Assembly: GCA_023418755.1 (NCBI GenBank)
Contig: JAEZZE010000306.1
Location: 1 to 18,718, forward strand
DNA length: 18,718 nucleotides
Direction of reading: 5' to 3'
Source of the DNA: Bacillota bacterium
GTDB taxonomy: Bacteria; Bacillota; Bacilli; Paenibacillales; Paenibacillaceae
In this document: positions 1 through 6,668 of the stretch, in pieces
Layout: each line of letters starts with the position of its first letter
Position numbering within the stretch: position 1 is the first letter of the stretch
Notes under the pieces: model-generated
Seen by the model: the letters and a program-made list of their open reading frames with translations, nothing else
Database searches by the model: none
Told to the model about the DNA's origin: nothing
Translations under genes and position numbers: made by a program

Positions 1-391
1 GACCCAACGTCTTGACGACATGCTCGACGTAATTCTTGTCGACGGCGTTCCCGTCCAGTTCGATCGGCAGCACGATATTTTCGTAGACGTTCAGGATCGG
101 CACCAAGTTGTACTGCTGGAACACAAAGCCGATTTTACGCCTGCGGAACACCGTCAACTCATCGTCGCCGAGCTCGAACAACGATTTTCCGCCGAGCAGC
201 ACTTGTCCGCTCGTGGGCCGATCCAGCCCGCCAAGCATGTGAAGCAGCGTCGACTTCCCGCTTCCCGAGCTGCCGACAATCGCGACGAACTCGCCCTCCC
301 GCACTTCCATCGAGACGCCGTCTAACGCTTTAACGAGATTCGGCTCCAATCCGTATATTTTCGTTAACTCCTTCGTTTGCAGCAAAACCAT
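1..391 (-). CDS. ABC transporter ATP-binding protein, MacB/LolD/BceA type (3' end outside window)
   Basis: The first 130 residues of an ATPase subunit that would energise an ABC transporter at the inner face of the membrane. I read it by translating the minus strand from the ATG at 391. The Walker A motif GSSGSGKST lies at residues 40-48, and the Q-loop (IGFVFQQYN) at about 87-95. The downstream stretch LVPILNVYENIVLPI is typical of the subfamily that pairs with FtsX-like permeases (LolD, MacB, BceA). The signature and Walker B motifs are beyond the window edge, so the gene is partial only because of the window. A GGAG sequence lies 10 bases before the ATG. Upstream are two TATAAT-like boxes and evenly spaced direct repeats, which suggests control by an OmpR-type response regulator, as is usual for BceAB-type peptide-resistance transporters. 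The permease that would settle the exact role is not visible. Confidence 0.9.
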   Translation of the reverse strand, partial: MVLLQTKELTKIYGLEPNLVKALDGVSMEVREGEFVAIVGSSGSGKSTLLHMLGGLDRPTSGQVLLGGKSLFELGDDELTVFRRRKIGFVFQQYNLVPILNVYENIVLPIELDGNAVDKNYVEHVVKTLG

Positions 392-419
392 TTCCGGTAC
401 ACTCCAGACTATTAAGAGG

Positions 420-474
420 ATTATAGTCTGCATTATACCTATCGGTTCTTACATTCTCGTGACAGAAAGTTACG
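420..474 (-). promoter_or_regulatory. Promoter region of the ABC ATPase gene with direct-repeat operator-like motifs
   Basis: Two perfect TATAAT hexamers on the minus strand lie at 432-437 and 420-425, but neither has a convincing -35 box at 16-18 bases. Just upstream are three similar pentamers, read on the plus strand as TTACA (449-453), TGACA (460-464) and TTACG (470-474). They start 11 and 10 bases apart, that is, on one face of the helix. Evenly phased direct repeats next to a promoter with a poor -35 are typical of activation by OmpR/PhoB-family response regulators. The regulator itself is not in the window. Confidence 0.45.
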
Positions 475-561
475 ACGTTAATATCGCTGGGGGAGGCGGG
501 ACCTCTTTGAAGCCGGCCGCGGGCCGAAATCAGGACAACTCCTTAGCCCCATCAACAGACG

Positions 562-600
562 CGCGAAAAGCCCGCGCCTCTACAGGCGGGGCTTTTCGCG
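562..600. terminator. GC-rich hairpin between the ABC ATPase gene and the EEP-family gene
   Basis: CGCGAAAAGCC at 562-572 pairs with GGCTTTTCGCG at 590-600 (one base bulged), and the stem continues inward as CGCCT/AGGCG around a four-base loop (580-583). On the plus strand it is followed by TTTT; on the minus strand no T run follows. It lies about 35 bases after the stop of the minus-strand hydrolase gene, so it probably ends that transcript despite the weak U tract. Confidence 0.5.
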
Positions 601-635
601 TTTTACAGGACAGGACCGCAGCTTCCCGTTATTCG

Positions 636-1412
636 TTAACCCTTCGCCACTTCGGCAACGATCGGATAATGGTCGGAAGGGTAATGCCCGTCGTACTGCC
701 CGCGATCGATCTCGACGCTGCGGATCTGCAGGTCGGGAGAAGCGAAGACGTAGTCGATCGGCTCCCCCGGCTCTCCGCCCAGAAACTCATGGAACGTCCT
801 GCCGACGCTCCGGCTGCCTTCCTCTAGGGCGGAATAGGCGTTCCGATAGCCCGCCCGCTCCAAGCCGGAGACGACGGCATGCTCGGGACCGACGTTGAAA
901 TCTCCCGTCAGGACGGCGGGAAGGCCAGTCCGCTCCCGGAACCGTTCGATCCGCTCCCGGATCAGCTCCATCCCTTTCGTCTGGGCCTCGTCGCTGATAT
1001 GATCCAAGTGGGTGTTGAACGCGGCGAATTCCTCCCCGTCGGCCGACTTGAACCTCGCCCACGTACACATGCGCGGGCAAGCGGTATCCCAGCTCATCGC
1101 GCCCAGCTTCTCCGGCGTCTCCGACAAACCGAACCCGCCGACCTCCTCCGCCCGCCATTTGTCCTTCTTGTACAGAATAGCGCTGTATTCGCCCTTCTCT
1201 CCGCCTTCCCGGCCCTCGCCGACCCAGGCGTATTCCGGCAGCAGCGGCTCCAGATCTCGGATCATGGAGAGCAGCCCTTCCTGAATGCCGACGATATCCG
1301 CGTCGTGGCGCTTGATCGCCTCCGCGACCGCCTTCACCCGGTTCGGCCAGGCGTTTTCTCCGTCGGATTTCACGTTTAGCCTCAAATTAAAAGTCATGAT
1401 TTTCAGATGCAT
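636..1412 (-). CDS. Endonuclease/exonuclease/phosphatase (EEP) family hydrolase
   Basis: A metal-dependent phosphodiesterase/phosphatase fold of 258 residues, close to the family's usual length. The conserved EEP signatures appear in order: the N-terminal MTFNLRL (Asn9), VGIQE with the metal-ligand Glu45, FNTHLDH with His135, LTGDFN with Asp171 and Asn173, and the C-terminal SDHYP with Asp247-His248. All catalytic positions are present, so it should be active; the substrate (nucleic acid, sphingomyelin-like lipid or inositol phosphate) cannot be told. No signal peptide is seen, which points to the cytoplasm. I chose the ATG at 1412 because AGGAGG lies 7 bases before it; an in-frame upstream ATG at 1445 would add 11 residues with no comparable site. 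It stands alone, with short non-coding gaps on both sides. Confidence 0.88.
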   Translation of the reverse strand: MHLKIMTFNLRLNVKSDGENAWPNRVKAVAEAIKRHDADIVGIQEGLLSMIRDLEPLLPEYAWVGEGREGGEKGEYSAILYKKDKWRAEEVGGFGLSETPEKLGAMSWDTACPRMCTWARFKSADGEEFAAFNTHLDHISDEAQTKGMELIRERIERFRERTGLPAVLTGDFNVGPEHAVVSGLERAGYRNAYSALEEGSRSVGRTFHEFLGGEPGEPIDYVFASPDLQIRSVEIDRGQYDGHYPSDHYPIVAEVAKG

Positions 1413-1592
1413 GCCGGTCCCTCCTAATCGTATTCCCTCAACCATTGTACACCTTCAGGACAGACTCGTTCACCCTATCCGCCAAGATTTATTCGAACCT
1501 CCCGTCTAGCAGCCGCCGCTGCTCGGGCGTCTTATTGCGCAGGTGTAAAAGGAGCCCATTATTCTCGCTTTTTAACACCGCGGAGGTTTACC

Positions 1593-2171
1593 CTACGCAG
1601 GACCGTTTGACGCTTCCTCTTTCACAAACACGGATGACAGATCGACCGTCAGGCAGGGCACGGTAGCGGCAACAAGCTCGTCCTCCTTCGACAAAATCGC
1701 GAGCAGTCGGTACTCCCCTTCGACGATCGCGAATTGTTCCACGAGCCGATAGACCGGATCGACCAGCCAATATTCCCCGACTCCGAATTTCTCATAGGTC
1801 GATTTCTTGATCGTTTTATCCCTTTGCGCCGTACTCCCCGACAAAATCTCCACGACCAGATCGGGAGCCCCATAGACGTAGCCGTCCCGGATTATTCCCC
1901 TGTTTTCTCTTCGAATGTACAGAATGTCCGGCTGCAAAATGTTCTCCCCGTCGAAATGAACGTCCATCGGAGCGAGCAAAATAACGCCGTCCTCCGAACA
2001 AGCGGAATGAAACGCCAAATGTAGACGCCCAAGCACGTCCTGATGCGAAAACTTGGGAGAGGTCAGAAAATCGTATCTCACCCCTCCGATAATCTCGTAT
2101 CTCTCATCGATAAAATAAGTGCCGTGAGTCTCCTTTACTTTAGCCGTTTTTTCTTTCTTGTCGTTACCCAT
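1593..2171 (-). CDS. Uma2-family (DUF820) PD-(D/E)XK nuclease-fold protein
   Basis: A 192-residue protein of the Uma2/DUF820 family, which has a restriction-endonuclease-like core but no established cellular role. The family pattern is clear: QPDILYI (80-86) supplies the first acidic residue, APDLVVEILS (102-111) the second (Glu108), then STAQRDKTIKKSTYEKFGV and EYWLVDP (133-139). The family is common in cyanobacteria and also occurs in Paenibacillaceae. The ATG at 2171 is preceded by AAGGAGAGG, 6 bases away. An in-frame ATG at 2249 would add 26 residues, but those would be encoded by a strong hairpin, so I prefer the shorter form. Upstream lies a promoter followed by that hairpin (separate entries), suggesting control in the 5' leader. 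No partner gene is evident. Confidence 0.87.
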   Translation of the reverse strand: MGNDKKEKTAKVKETHGTYFIDERYEIIGGVRYDFLTSPKFSHQDVLGRLHLAFHSACSEDGVILLAPMDVHFDGENILQPDILYIRRENRGIIRDGYVYGAPDLVVEILSGSTAQRDKTIKKSTYEKFGVGEYWLVDPVYRLVEQFAIVEGEYRLLAILSKEDELVAATVPCLTVDLSSVFVKEEASNGPA

Positions 2172-2195
2172 TCCCAACCTCTCCTTATACGAAAA

Positions 2196-2240
2196 CACCC
2201 CGCAAAGCAACACGAATACCGTGTCTCTCTTTGCGGGGTG
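2196..2240 (-). terminator. Strong hairpin with T run in the Uma2 leader / downstream of the FAH gene
   Basis: A perfect 12-bp stem, CACCCCGCAAAG (2196-2207) with CTTTGCGGGGTG (2229-2240). Inside it is a second 5-bp stem, ACACG/CGTGT, closing a five-base loop. On the minus strand it is followed by TTTTC. It can serve as the terminator of the IclR-SDR-FAH operon, which ends at 2328. A good promoter lies between that stop codon and the hairpin, so the hairpin is also in the leader of the Uma2 transcript. Confidence 0.75.
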
Positions 2241-2259
2241 CTCCCCCATCTTTTCCCTT

Positions 2260-2289
2260 ATTATGGATGAAAAAGAATCGGCTTGTCAA
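2260..2289 (-). promoter_or_regulatory. Probable sigma-A promoter for the Uma2 gene
   Basis: On the minus strand a perfect TTGACA (2284-2289) is followed after 18 bases by CATAAT (2260-2265). Transcription would start near 2253, giving a leader of about 80 bases before the Uma2 ATG at 2171. That leader would contain the whole hairpin at 2196-2240. Confidence 0.6.
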
Positions 2290-2327
2290 TTCGTTAGTTC
2301 GTGCCGCCCTTCAAAAAATCGAACGGT

Positions 2328-3212
2328 TTACGCCTCTTCCGCCACGAAACGGTTCGTAAGCGAGCCGAGCTTCTCGATCTCGATCGTGACGACGTCGCCA
2401 GGCTTCAGGTACACCCGCTTCTCCTTCGGATAACCGAGAACGACGCCTTCCGGAGTGCCCGTCAGAATGACATCGCCCGGCTCCAGCGTCAGATGCTGGG
2501 AAATGTAGCTGACGATCTCGTCGCAGGCGAAAATCATGTCCGACGTGTTGGAGTTTTGGCGCTGCTCGCCGTTCACGTAGGTTTTGACGGCAAGATCGTT
2601 CGGATTGCCCACTTCGTCGGCCGTTACGAGATAAGGACCGATCGGACTGAAGTCGTCGCCGATCTTGCCGAGCATCCACTGCGGCGTTCGAAGCTGCAGA
2701 TCGCGGGCGGACAAATCGTTCACGCAGCAATAGCCGAACACATGGTCGAGCGCCTGCTCGCGGGAGACGTATTTCGTCTTCTTCCCGATAACGATGACGA
2801 GCTCGGCTTCGTAATCGAGCTTGTCGGTCGTACGGGGGATGGCAATGTCCTGGCCGTGCGCGGCAATCGTATTATTGAACTTGTTGAACAGGATCGGATA
2901 CTCGGGAATCGGCGCCTTCGTCTCTTCCGCGTGCTTGCGGTAATTCAAGCCGACGCAGATGATTTTCTTCGGCTCCGTCACGCAAGGCCCGAATTCGAGC
3001 GCGTCCTCCCGCAGCCAGGCGGAACTATCCGTCGGCGTCGCCGCAGCCAGATCGGAGAGCGCCGCAATTGCCGAAGCTCCCTGCGCGATCGCCTCCATGA
3101 CGGAAGCCGGGGCCTCCCGCCCCTCAGCAGCTGTCGCTACGTCCAATATGCCGCGCTCGGTCTTCACGCCGAGAGCCGGCGATCCTTGTCGGATAAAAGT
3201 GAGCAGTTTCAT
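2328..3212 (-). CDS. Fumarylacetoacetate hydrolase (FAH) family protein
   Basis: A 294-residue member of the FAH superfamily, cytoplasmic metal-dependent enzymes that hydrolyse, isomerise or decarboxylate beta-diketo acids late in catabolic pathways. Visible features are VGLNYRKHAEE with the catalytic-type His94, the DYEAELVIVIGK block with metal ligands Glu135 and Glu137, VNDLSARDLQ with Asp166, WMLGK with Lys183, and the closing LTGTPEGV (250-257). The N-terminal 75 residues form the usual small lead-in domain. AGGAGG lies 11 bases before the ATG. It is the last gene of the IclR-SDR-FAH group. SDR plus FAH side by side is also known from the oxidative L-fucose/L-rhamnose routes, where a 2-keto-3-deoxy acid is oxidised and the diketo acid then cleaved; that role here is inference. 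Homoprotocatechuate-type isomerase activity is an alternative. Confidence 0.9.
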   Translation of the reverse strand: MKLLTFIRQGSPALGVKTERGILDVATAAEGREAPASVMEAIAQGASAIAALSDLAAATPTDSSAWLREDALEFGPCVTEPKKIICVGLNYRKHAEETKAPIPEYPILFNKFNNTIAAHGQDIAIPRTTDKLDYEAELVIVIGKKTKYVSREQALDHVFGYCCVNDLSARDLQLRTPQWMLGKIGDDFSPIGPYLVTADEVGNPNDLAVKTYVNGEQRQNSNTSDMIFACDEIVSYISQHLTLEPGDVILTGTPEGVVLGYPKEKRVYLKPGDVVTIEIEKLGSLTNRFVAEEA

Positions 3213-3256
3213 TGTCGATAAGTCCTCCTGTCATTCGTATGAATAAAGCCAATGTA

Positions 3257-4033
3257 TTAAGCGTTCTTGCCGAAAACGACTCCGCCGTCGATGTATAGCG
3301 GAGAGCCCATCATGAACTTCGATTCGTCGGAAGCCAGGAACAGCGCCGCTTGGGCCACGTCGGCGGGACGGCCCAGGTCGCCGCTGAGCTGACGGGATCT
3401 TAAAGAAGCGTACGCCTCCTCCGGATCGTCGTACGACTCCGATAAGTACTTCTCTACAAACGGCGTCAGAATCGTTCCCGGAAGCAGCGCGTTAACCCGA
3501 ATGTTGTACGGAGCGTAATCGACCTGCATCGATTTCGTCAGCGCCAGCACGGCGCCTTTCGTCGCGGAATACGAAGCTCGTCTCGCGAGTCCGATCTCCG
3601 CGATGCAGGACGACATATTGATGATCGAACCGCCGCGCTGCTCCATCATGACCGGAAGCACGTATTTCGAAGGCAGGAAGACGCCGCGAATATTCACCTT
3701 CATCACGCGATCCCACGCTTCGGGGTCGATCTCGTGCAGCATGCCGACTCCGCTGATTCCCGCGTTGTTGAAGAGCACGTCGATCCTGCCGTACTTCGAC
3801 GTGATCGTCTCCACCATGCCCGCGACCTGATCCGGGTCGGTCACGTCCGTAGCCAGACAGACCGCTTCGCCGCCGGCTTCCTCGATAAGCCGAACCGTCT
3901 CGTCTCCTTTCGCCGCCTCCAAATCGTTAACGATGACCGTCGCTCCTTCCCGTGCGAACAGCACGGCGGTGCTCTGTCCGATGCCCGATCCCGCTCCGGT
4001 AATGAGAGCGATTTTGTTTGCCAATCTTGCCAT
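3257..4033 (-). CDS. SDR-family NAD(P)-dependent dehydrogenase
   Basis: A classical short-chain dehydrogenase of 258 residues. The cofactor loop TGAGSGIG is at 12-19, NNAG at 89-92, the catalytic serine in the NMSSC segment (141-142), and YSATK gives Tyr155 and Lys159. Asp37 after the second beta strand (VIVNDL) favours NAD over NADP. The C-terminal part (PGTILTPF, then ASDESKFMMGSPLYIDGG) resembles the DHRS6/2-keto-3-deoxy-L-fuconate dehydrogenase branch, a resemblance recalled and not computed. The ATG at 4033 has GGAG 11 bases upstream. A GTG at 4045 overlaps the stop codon of the upstream IclR gene (GTGA) and would add four residues; either way the two genes are translationally close and form one operon. 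It probably oxidises a hydroxyl group to give the substrate of the FAH-family enzyme downstream. Confidence 0.9.
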   Translation of the reverse strand: MARLANKIALITGAGSGIGQSTAVLFAREGATVIVNDLEAAKGDETVRLIEEAGGEAVCLATDVTDPDQVAGMVETITSKYGRIDVLFNNAGISGVGMLHEIDPEAWDRVMKVNIRGVFLPSKYVLPVMMEQRGGSIINMSSCIAEIGLARRASYSATKGAVLALTKSMQVDYAPYNIRVNALLPGTILTPFVEKYLSESYDDPEEAYASLRSRQLSGDLGRPADVAQAALFLASDESKFMMGSPLYIDGGVVFGKNA

Positions 4034-4041
4034 CTGCCCAA

Positions 4042-4851
4042 TCACTCCTTCTCCTCGAACGACGTCAAAAACAAGCTTAATCGCCCAGCCAAGCTGACGA
4101 TTTCTTCTTTCGCCCGATCCCGGGATTCCTCCCACTTGTGCACGGGAATCGATGCGCATACGGCGGCCACGGCAGCCCCTTCCGAGTCGAGTACAGGCGC
4201 CGCCACGCAGCAGAAACCCATCACCGACTCCTGCTCCTCCGTCGCGAAGCCTGCCGAACGAATCTTCTCCAGTTGAGCCATCAGCGCCGCTCTCGATGTT
4301 AAGGTGTTCGGCGTCAACTCCTCCAGCCGCTCGTCAAAAATGCGTTCCAGTTCATCCTTCGGGTGCCAAGCCAGCAGGGCTTTTCCCAAGGCGGTCGCAT
4401 GGGCGGGAAACCGCATTCCCGGCTCGGAAACCAGCTTTACGCGCGATGGCGCTTCGACCTTCCCCAGATAGAACGTCTGGTTCCCTTCGAGCCTCGCAAG
4501 CTGTATCGTCTCTCCCAGCCGGTCCCGCGATCGGCCCGCCTCCTCCCGGAACCGCTCATTCAGATCGAATTGGCCGGCGAAGGCATGGCCCCACACGCCG
4601 AGCATACGCCCCAAGGAGTAGGTATCATTCGCGCCCTTGGTCACCCAGCCTAGCTCCTCCAGCGTATGGAGCAGAACGAACATGGAGCTTTTGTTAAGAC
4701 CAAGCCGCTTCGACAGATCGATCAGCCTGAGCTTGCCCGGCTCGTGACGGATCAGCTCCAAAATATGGTGAGCCCTCTCCAGGGCGGGAGCCCAATACTT
4801 CCGTTCGCTGATGATATCCCTCCGCCCATTTGGTTTATTTAAATAAACCAA
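4042..4851 (-). CDS. IclR-family transcriptional regulator
   Basis: A regulator of up to 269 residues with the IclR layout. The N-terminal winged helix-turn-helix occupies about residues 22-85 (ALERAHHILELI, then LRLIDLSKRLGLNKSSMFVLLHTLEELGWV). A GAF-like effector domain follows, with the family stretch FPAHATALGKALLA and the C-terminal GFCCVAAPV. It heads the SDR-FAH operon and most likely represses it until the pathway substrate is present. The start is uncertain: the reading frame opens at a TTG (4851), which lies inside a perfect palindrome and has no ribosome binding site. A GGAGG sits a little further in, but only non-standard codons (ATC) follow it at normal spacing. The ATG nearby at 4830 is in another frame. 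The true N terminus therefore may be up to about 14 residues shorter. Confidence 0.9.
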   Translation of the reverse strand: MVYLNKPNGRRDIISERKYWAPALERAHHILELIRHEPGKLRLIDLSKRLGLNKSSMFVLLHTLEELGWVTKGANDTYSLGRMLGVWGHAFAGQFDLNERFREEAGRSRDRLGETIQLARLEGNQTFYLGKVEAPSRVKLVSEPGMRFPAHATALGKALLAWHPKDELERIFDERLEELTPNTLTSRAALMAQLEKIRSAGFATEEQESVMGFCCVAAPVLDSEGAAVAAVCASIPVHKWEESRDRAKEEIVSLAGRLSLFLTSFEEKE

Positions 4852-4852
4852 A
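4829..4852. promoter_or_regulatory. Perfect 24-bp palindrome, likely IclR-family operator
   Basis: The half-site TTTGGTTTATTT at 4829-4840 is followed without a gap by its exact inverse at 4841-4852. It begins about 15 bases downstream of the predicted transcription start and overlaps the first codons of the regulator's reading frame. IclR-family proteins bind short palindromes at their own promoters. Its place and perfection suggest autoregulation of the IclR-SDR-FAH operon. No second copy was noticed in the window. Confidence 0.7.
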
Positions 4853-4873
4853 GTTTATTATCATGTACCTTTT

Positions 4874-4902
4874 ATAATAGACAGAGAACGGACCGCCGTC
4901 AA
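4874..4902 (-). promoter_or_regulatory. Sigma-A promoter of the IclR-SDR-FAH operon
   Basis: On the minus strand TTGACG (4897-4902) and TATTAT (4874-4879) are separated by exactly 17 bases. The start point would be near 4866-4868, just upstream of the 24-bp palindrome. Confidence 0.75.
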
Positions 4903-4920
4903 GACGCGCGGTTTGAAAGA

Positions 4921-4948
4921 GCGGATCTGATAATGCCGTCGGATCCGC
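4921..4948 (-). terminator. Weak hairpin after the Rieske gene
   Basis: GCGGATC (4921-4927) can pair with GATCCGC (4942-4948) around a 14-base loop, and on the minus strand TCTTTC follows. It lies just past the Rieske stop codon, where a terminator for the amidohydrolase-Rieske operon is expected. Stem and U run are both modest. Confidence 0.35.
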
Positions 4949-4961
4949 CCTTGTCGCATGT

Positions 4962-5360
4962 TCAGAGTATCAGATAAATCCCGTCTTCATCGGTTTCCAA
5001 TACGCCGCGCTCGAGGCTCTCGCCGTCGCGGTCGATGCTTGTCTCCAACTTGCCGGATCTCAGCTTCATTTCCGGATCTACCAGGTGCTCCCCCGTCGTC
5101 AAGTCGAATTCCCAGCCATGCCAGGGGCAACGCAAAATTTCGTTTTCCCTGCCGTAAGCATACTCGTAGACGCGCGTCGGCAACCGCGTTCCCCCGATCG
5201 TACCTGCGCATACGGCGGCCCCGGCATGGGGGCAAGCGTTGCGATAAGCATAATACTGCCCGCCGACGTTGAAGATGCCGAATTCCGTCCCGTTTACCTT
5301 CACCAGCTTGCGCCCGCCTGCCGGAATCTCGCCCCGTCCGGCCACCCGATGCCTGCTCAT
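4962..5360 (-). CDS. Rieske [2Fe-2S] domain protein (ferredoxin-like)
   Basis: A soluble 132-residue Rieske protein that should carry one [2Fe-2S] cluster with two Cys and two His ligands: Cys43-Pro-His45 and Cys78-Pro-Trp-His81, the second followed by GWEFDLTTGE. The gap between the two ligand pairs is 32 residues, about twice that of small Rieske ferredoxins; the extra segment is GTIGGTRLPTRVYEYAYG. No membrane anchor or oxygenase catalytic domain is present, so it is an electron carrier or a regulatory/structural subunit. Its start overlaps the end of the amidohydrolase gene by four bases (ATGA), so the two are co-translated and probably work together. No ring-hydroxylating oxygenase or reductase gene lies nearby. 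Confidence 0.9.
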   Translation of the reverse strand: MSRHRVAGRGEIPAGGRKLVKVNGTEFGIFNVGGQYYAYRNACPHAGAAVCAGTIGGTRLPTRVYEYAYGRENEILRCPWHGWEFDLTTGEHLVDPEMKLRSGKLETSIDRDGESLERGVLETDEDGIYLIL

Positions 5361-6478
5361 GCCGGCCCGCCCCTTTCGAGCATCGGCTTCCGCCTAAGAC
5401 CGTATAATTCCGCCGCGTTCGCCGCCTGGATCCGCTTGCGCATCTCGCGCGGAATCCCGGCCAGAGCCAGCTTCGGATTGTCGAAGTCCCAATGAGGATA
5501 ATCGGACGCGAACATCAACGTACGGCCTGCGTCGATCATGTCGAAGATCTGAACCAGATGCTCCTTGTTTGCCGGCTCTTCGATCGGCTGCGTCGTCAAA
5601 CGGATGTGCTCCAGCATATACTCCGACGGCAGGCGCCTCAACCAGGGCGCCGAATCCCGCAGCGCCTTGTAATTTTTGTCCATGCGCCACATGAGGTGCG
5701 GCATCCAGGCAATGCCGCCTTCGATCGCGACGAACTTTAAGTTCGGGAACCGTTCGAAGACGCCTTCGCAGATCAGGCTGTTGATATGCGCCATGTAATT
5801 GATCGGTAGAATGTTGTGCCACTCCATATATCGGGTCGGATAACCGGACGGGGTAGGCGGGTAGGCGATTCCCTTGCCTTCGGAGCCCGGATGAATCGCA
5901 ACGGGCAGGTTCAATTGCTCGGCCGCTTCGTAGATGCGGTGATAATACCTCTGTCCGAACGGGATTCTGGCCCCGCTGCACAGGATGACCTGAACGATGT
6001 CCGGATGCCCCCCTACTCTTCGGATTTCCTTCGCCGCCGCGTCGGGATCGGAGAAGTTCACGACGAGCGAGCCTTTGAACCGAGGATCGGCCTTCAGCCA
6101 CTCTTCAATCATATGGTCGTTATAGGCGGAAGCGACCGCGGTGCCGAAGTCGGGATCGGGGTGCAACGAGCAGTTAATGGCGATATGTCCGGTCAGAATC
6201 GCGTAATCGATGCCGTAGGGGTCCAGATGATGCTTAATCATGTACCGCGGATCGCTTCCCGGCTCCTGGCCCGAAGGCGTCGCCGCATCCTTCCGATACA
6301 CGCCGCCAAGCGGAGAATACCAAGGATTGCCGATTAATTGGCCGTTCATCCATTGATCGTGCCATACCTTGGGCAAATAGGGCAGCAGCTCTGCCTGACT
6401 GGCCCACGCGTTGTGCACGTCGGCATCGATAAGCCCCGGTCCTTCCGTTTCGCTTGCGGTTTGTCGTTTCCGTTCCAT
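5357..6478 (-). CDS. ACMSD-like amidohydrolase (amidohydrolase family 2)
   Basis: A cytoplasmic TIM-barrel metal-dependent hydrolase or decarboxylase of 373 residues. Metal and catalytic positions can be followed: the first strand carries Asp20-Val-His22 (many relatives have HxH), AIHPG gives His196, FVAIEGGIAW gives Glu253, and MFASDYPHWDFD gives the catalytic Asp326. This family includes ACMSD, gamma-resorcylate decarboxylase and sugar-lactone hydrolases, all acting on small organic acids or lactones. The ATG at 6478 was chosen because GGGGAG lies 7 bases upstream and the amidohydrolase fold begins soon after; the frame is open up to 6655, but those extra residues look non-coding. It overlaps the Rieske gene downstream and is divergent from an AraC-type regulator, which probably controls it. 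The substrate is unknown. Confidence 0.88.
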   Translation of the reverse strand: MERKRQTASETEGPGLIDADVHNAWASQAELLPYLPKVWHDQWMNGQLIGNPWYSPLGGVYRKDAATPSGQEPGSDPRYMIKHHLDPYGIDYAILTGHIAINCSLHPDPDFGTAVASAYNDHMIEEWLKADPRFKGSLVVNFSDPDAAAKEIRRVGGHPDIVQVILCSGARIPFGQRYYHRIYEAAEQLNLPVAIHPGSEGKGIAYPPTPSGYPTRYMEWHNILPINYMAHINSLICEGVFERFPNLKFVAIEGGIAWMPHLMWRMDKNYKALRDSAPWLRRLPSEYMLEHIRLTTQPIEEPANKEHLVQIFDMIDAGRTLMFASDYPHWDFDNPKLALAGIPREMRKRIQAANAAELYGLRRKPMLERGGPA

Positions 6479-6668
6479 CGGCAATCTCCCCTTGCGAATG
6501 AGATGTATTTGAAGCTTGCACTCATCGTAAGGCCCTTCGGTTAAAAGCAACATCCACAAAACGCAAATAGCTGAACGATTCTTCACTATTTTCTCGCAGC
6601 CTAGCTTCGGCTCCGCTTTTTCTGGTAAGCTGATCCATATACTCCTACAACGCAATGGTGGTGCAGAG

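Noticed and set aside
459..827. Plus-strand frame of 122 codons
   Set aside because: It runs through the hairpin at 562-600 and then antisense to the EEP-family gene; no ribosome binding site and no recognisable protein.
1542..1579. Imperfect inverted repeat between the Uma2 and EEP-family genes
   Set aside because: GGTGTAAAAG and CTTTTTAACACC pair only with bulges and no T run follows on either strand, so it was not called a terminator.
4835..4864. Ten-codon reading frame from an ATG just after the IclR promoter, considered as a leader peptide
   Set aside because: It would begin within a few bases of the predicted transcription start without a ribosome binding site; its sequence is explained by the palindrome.
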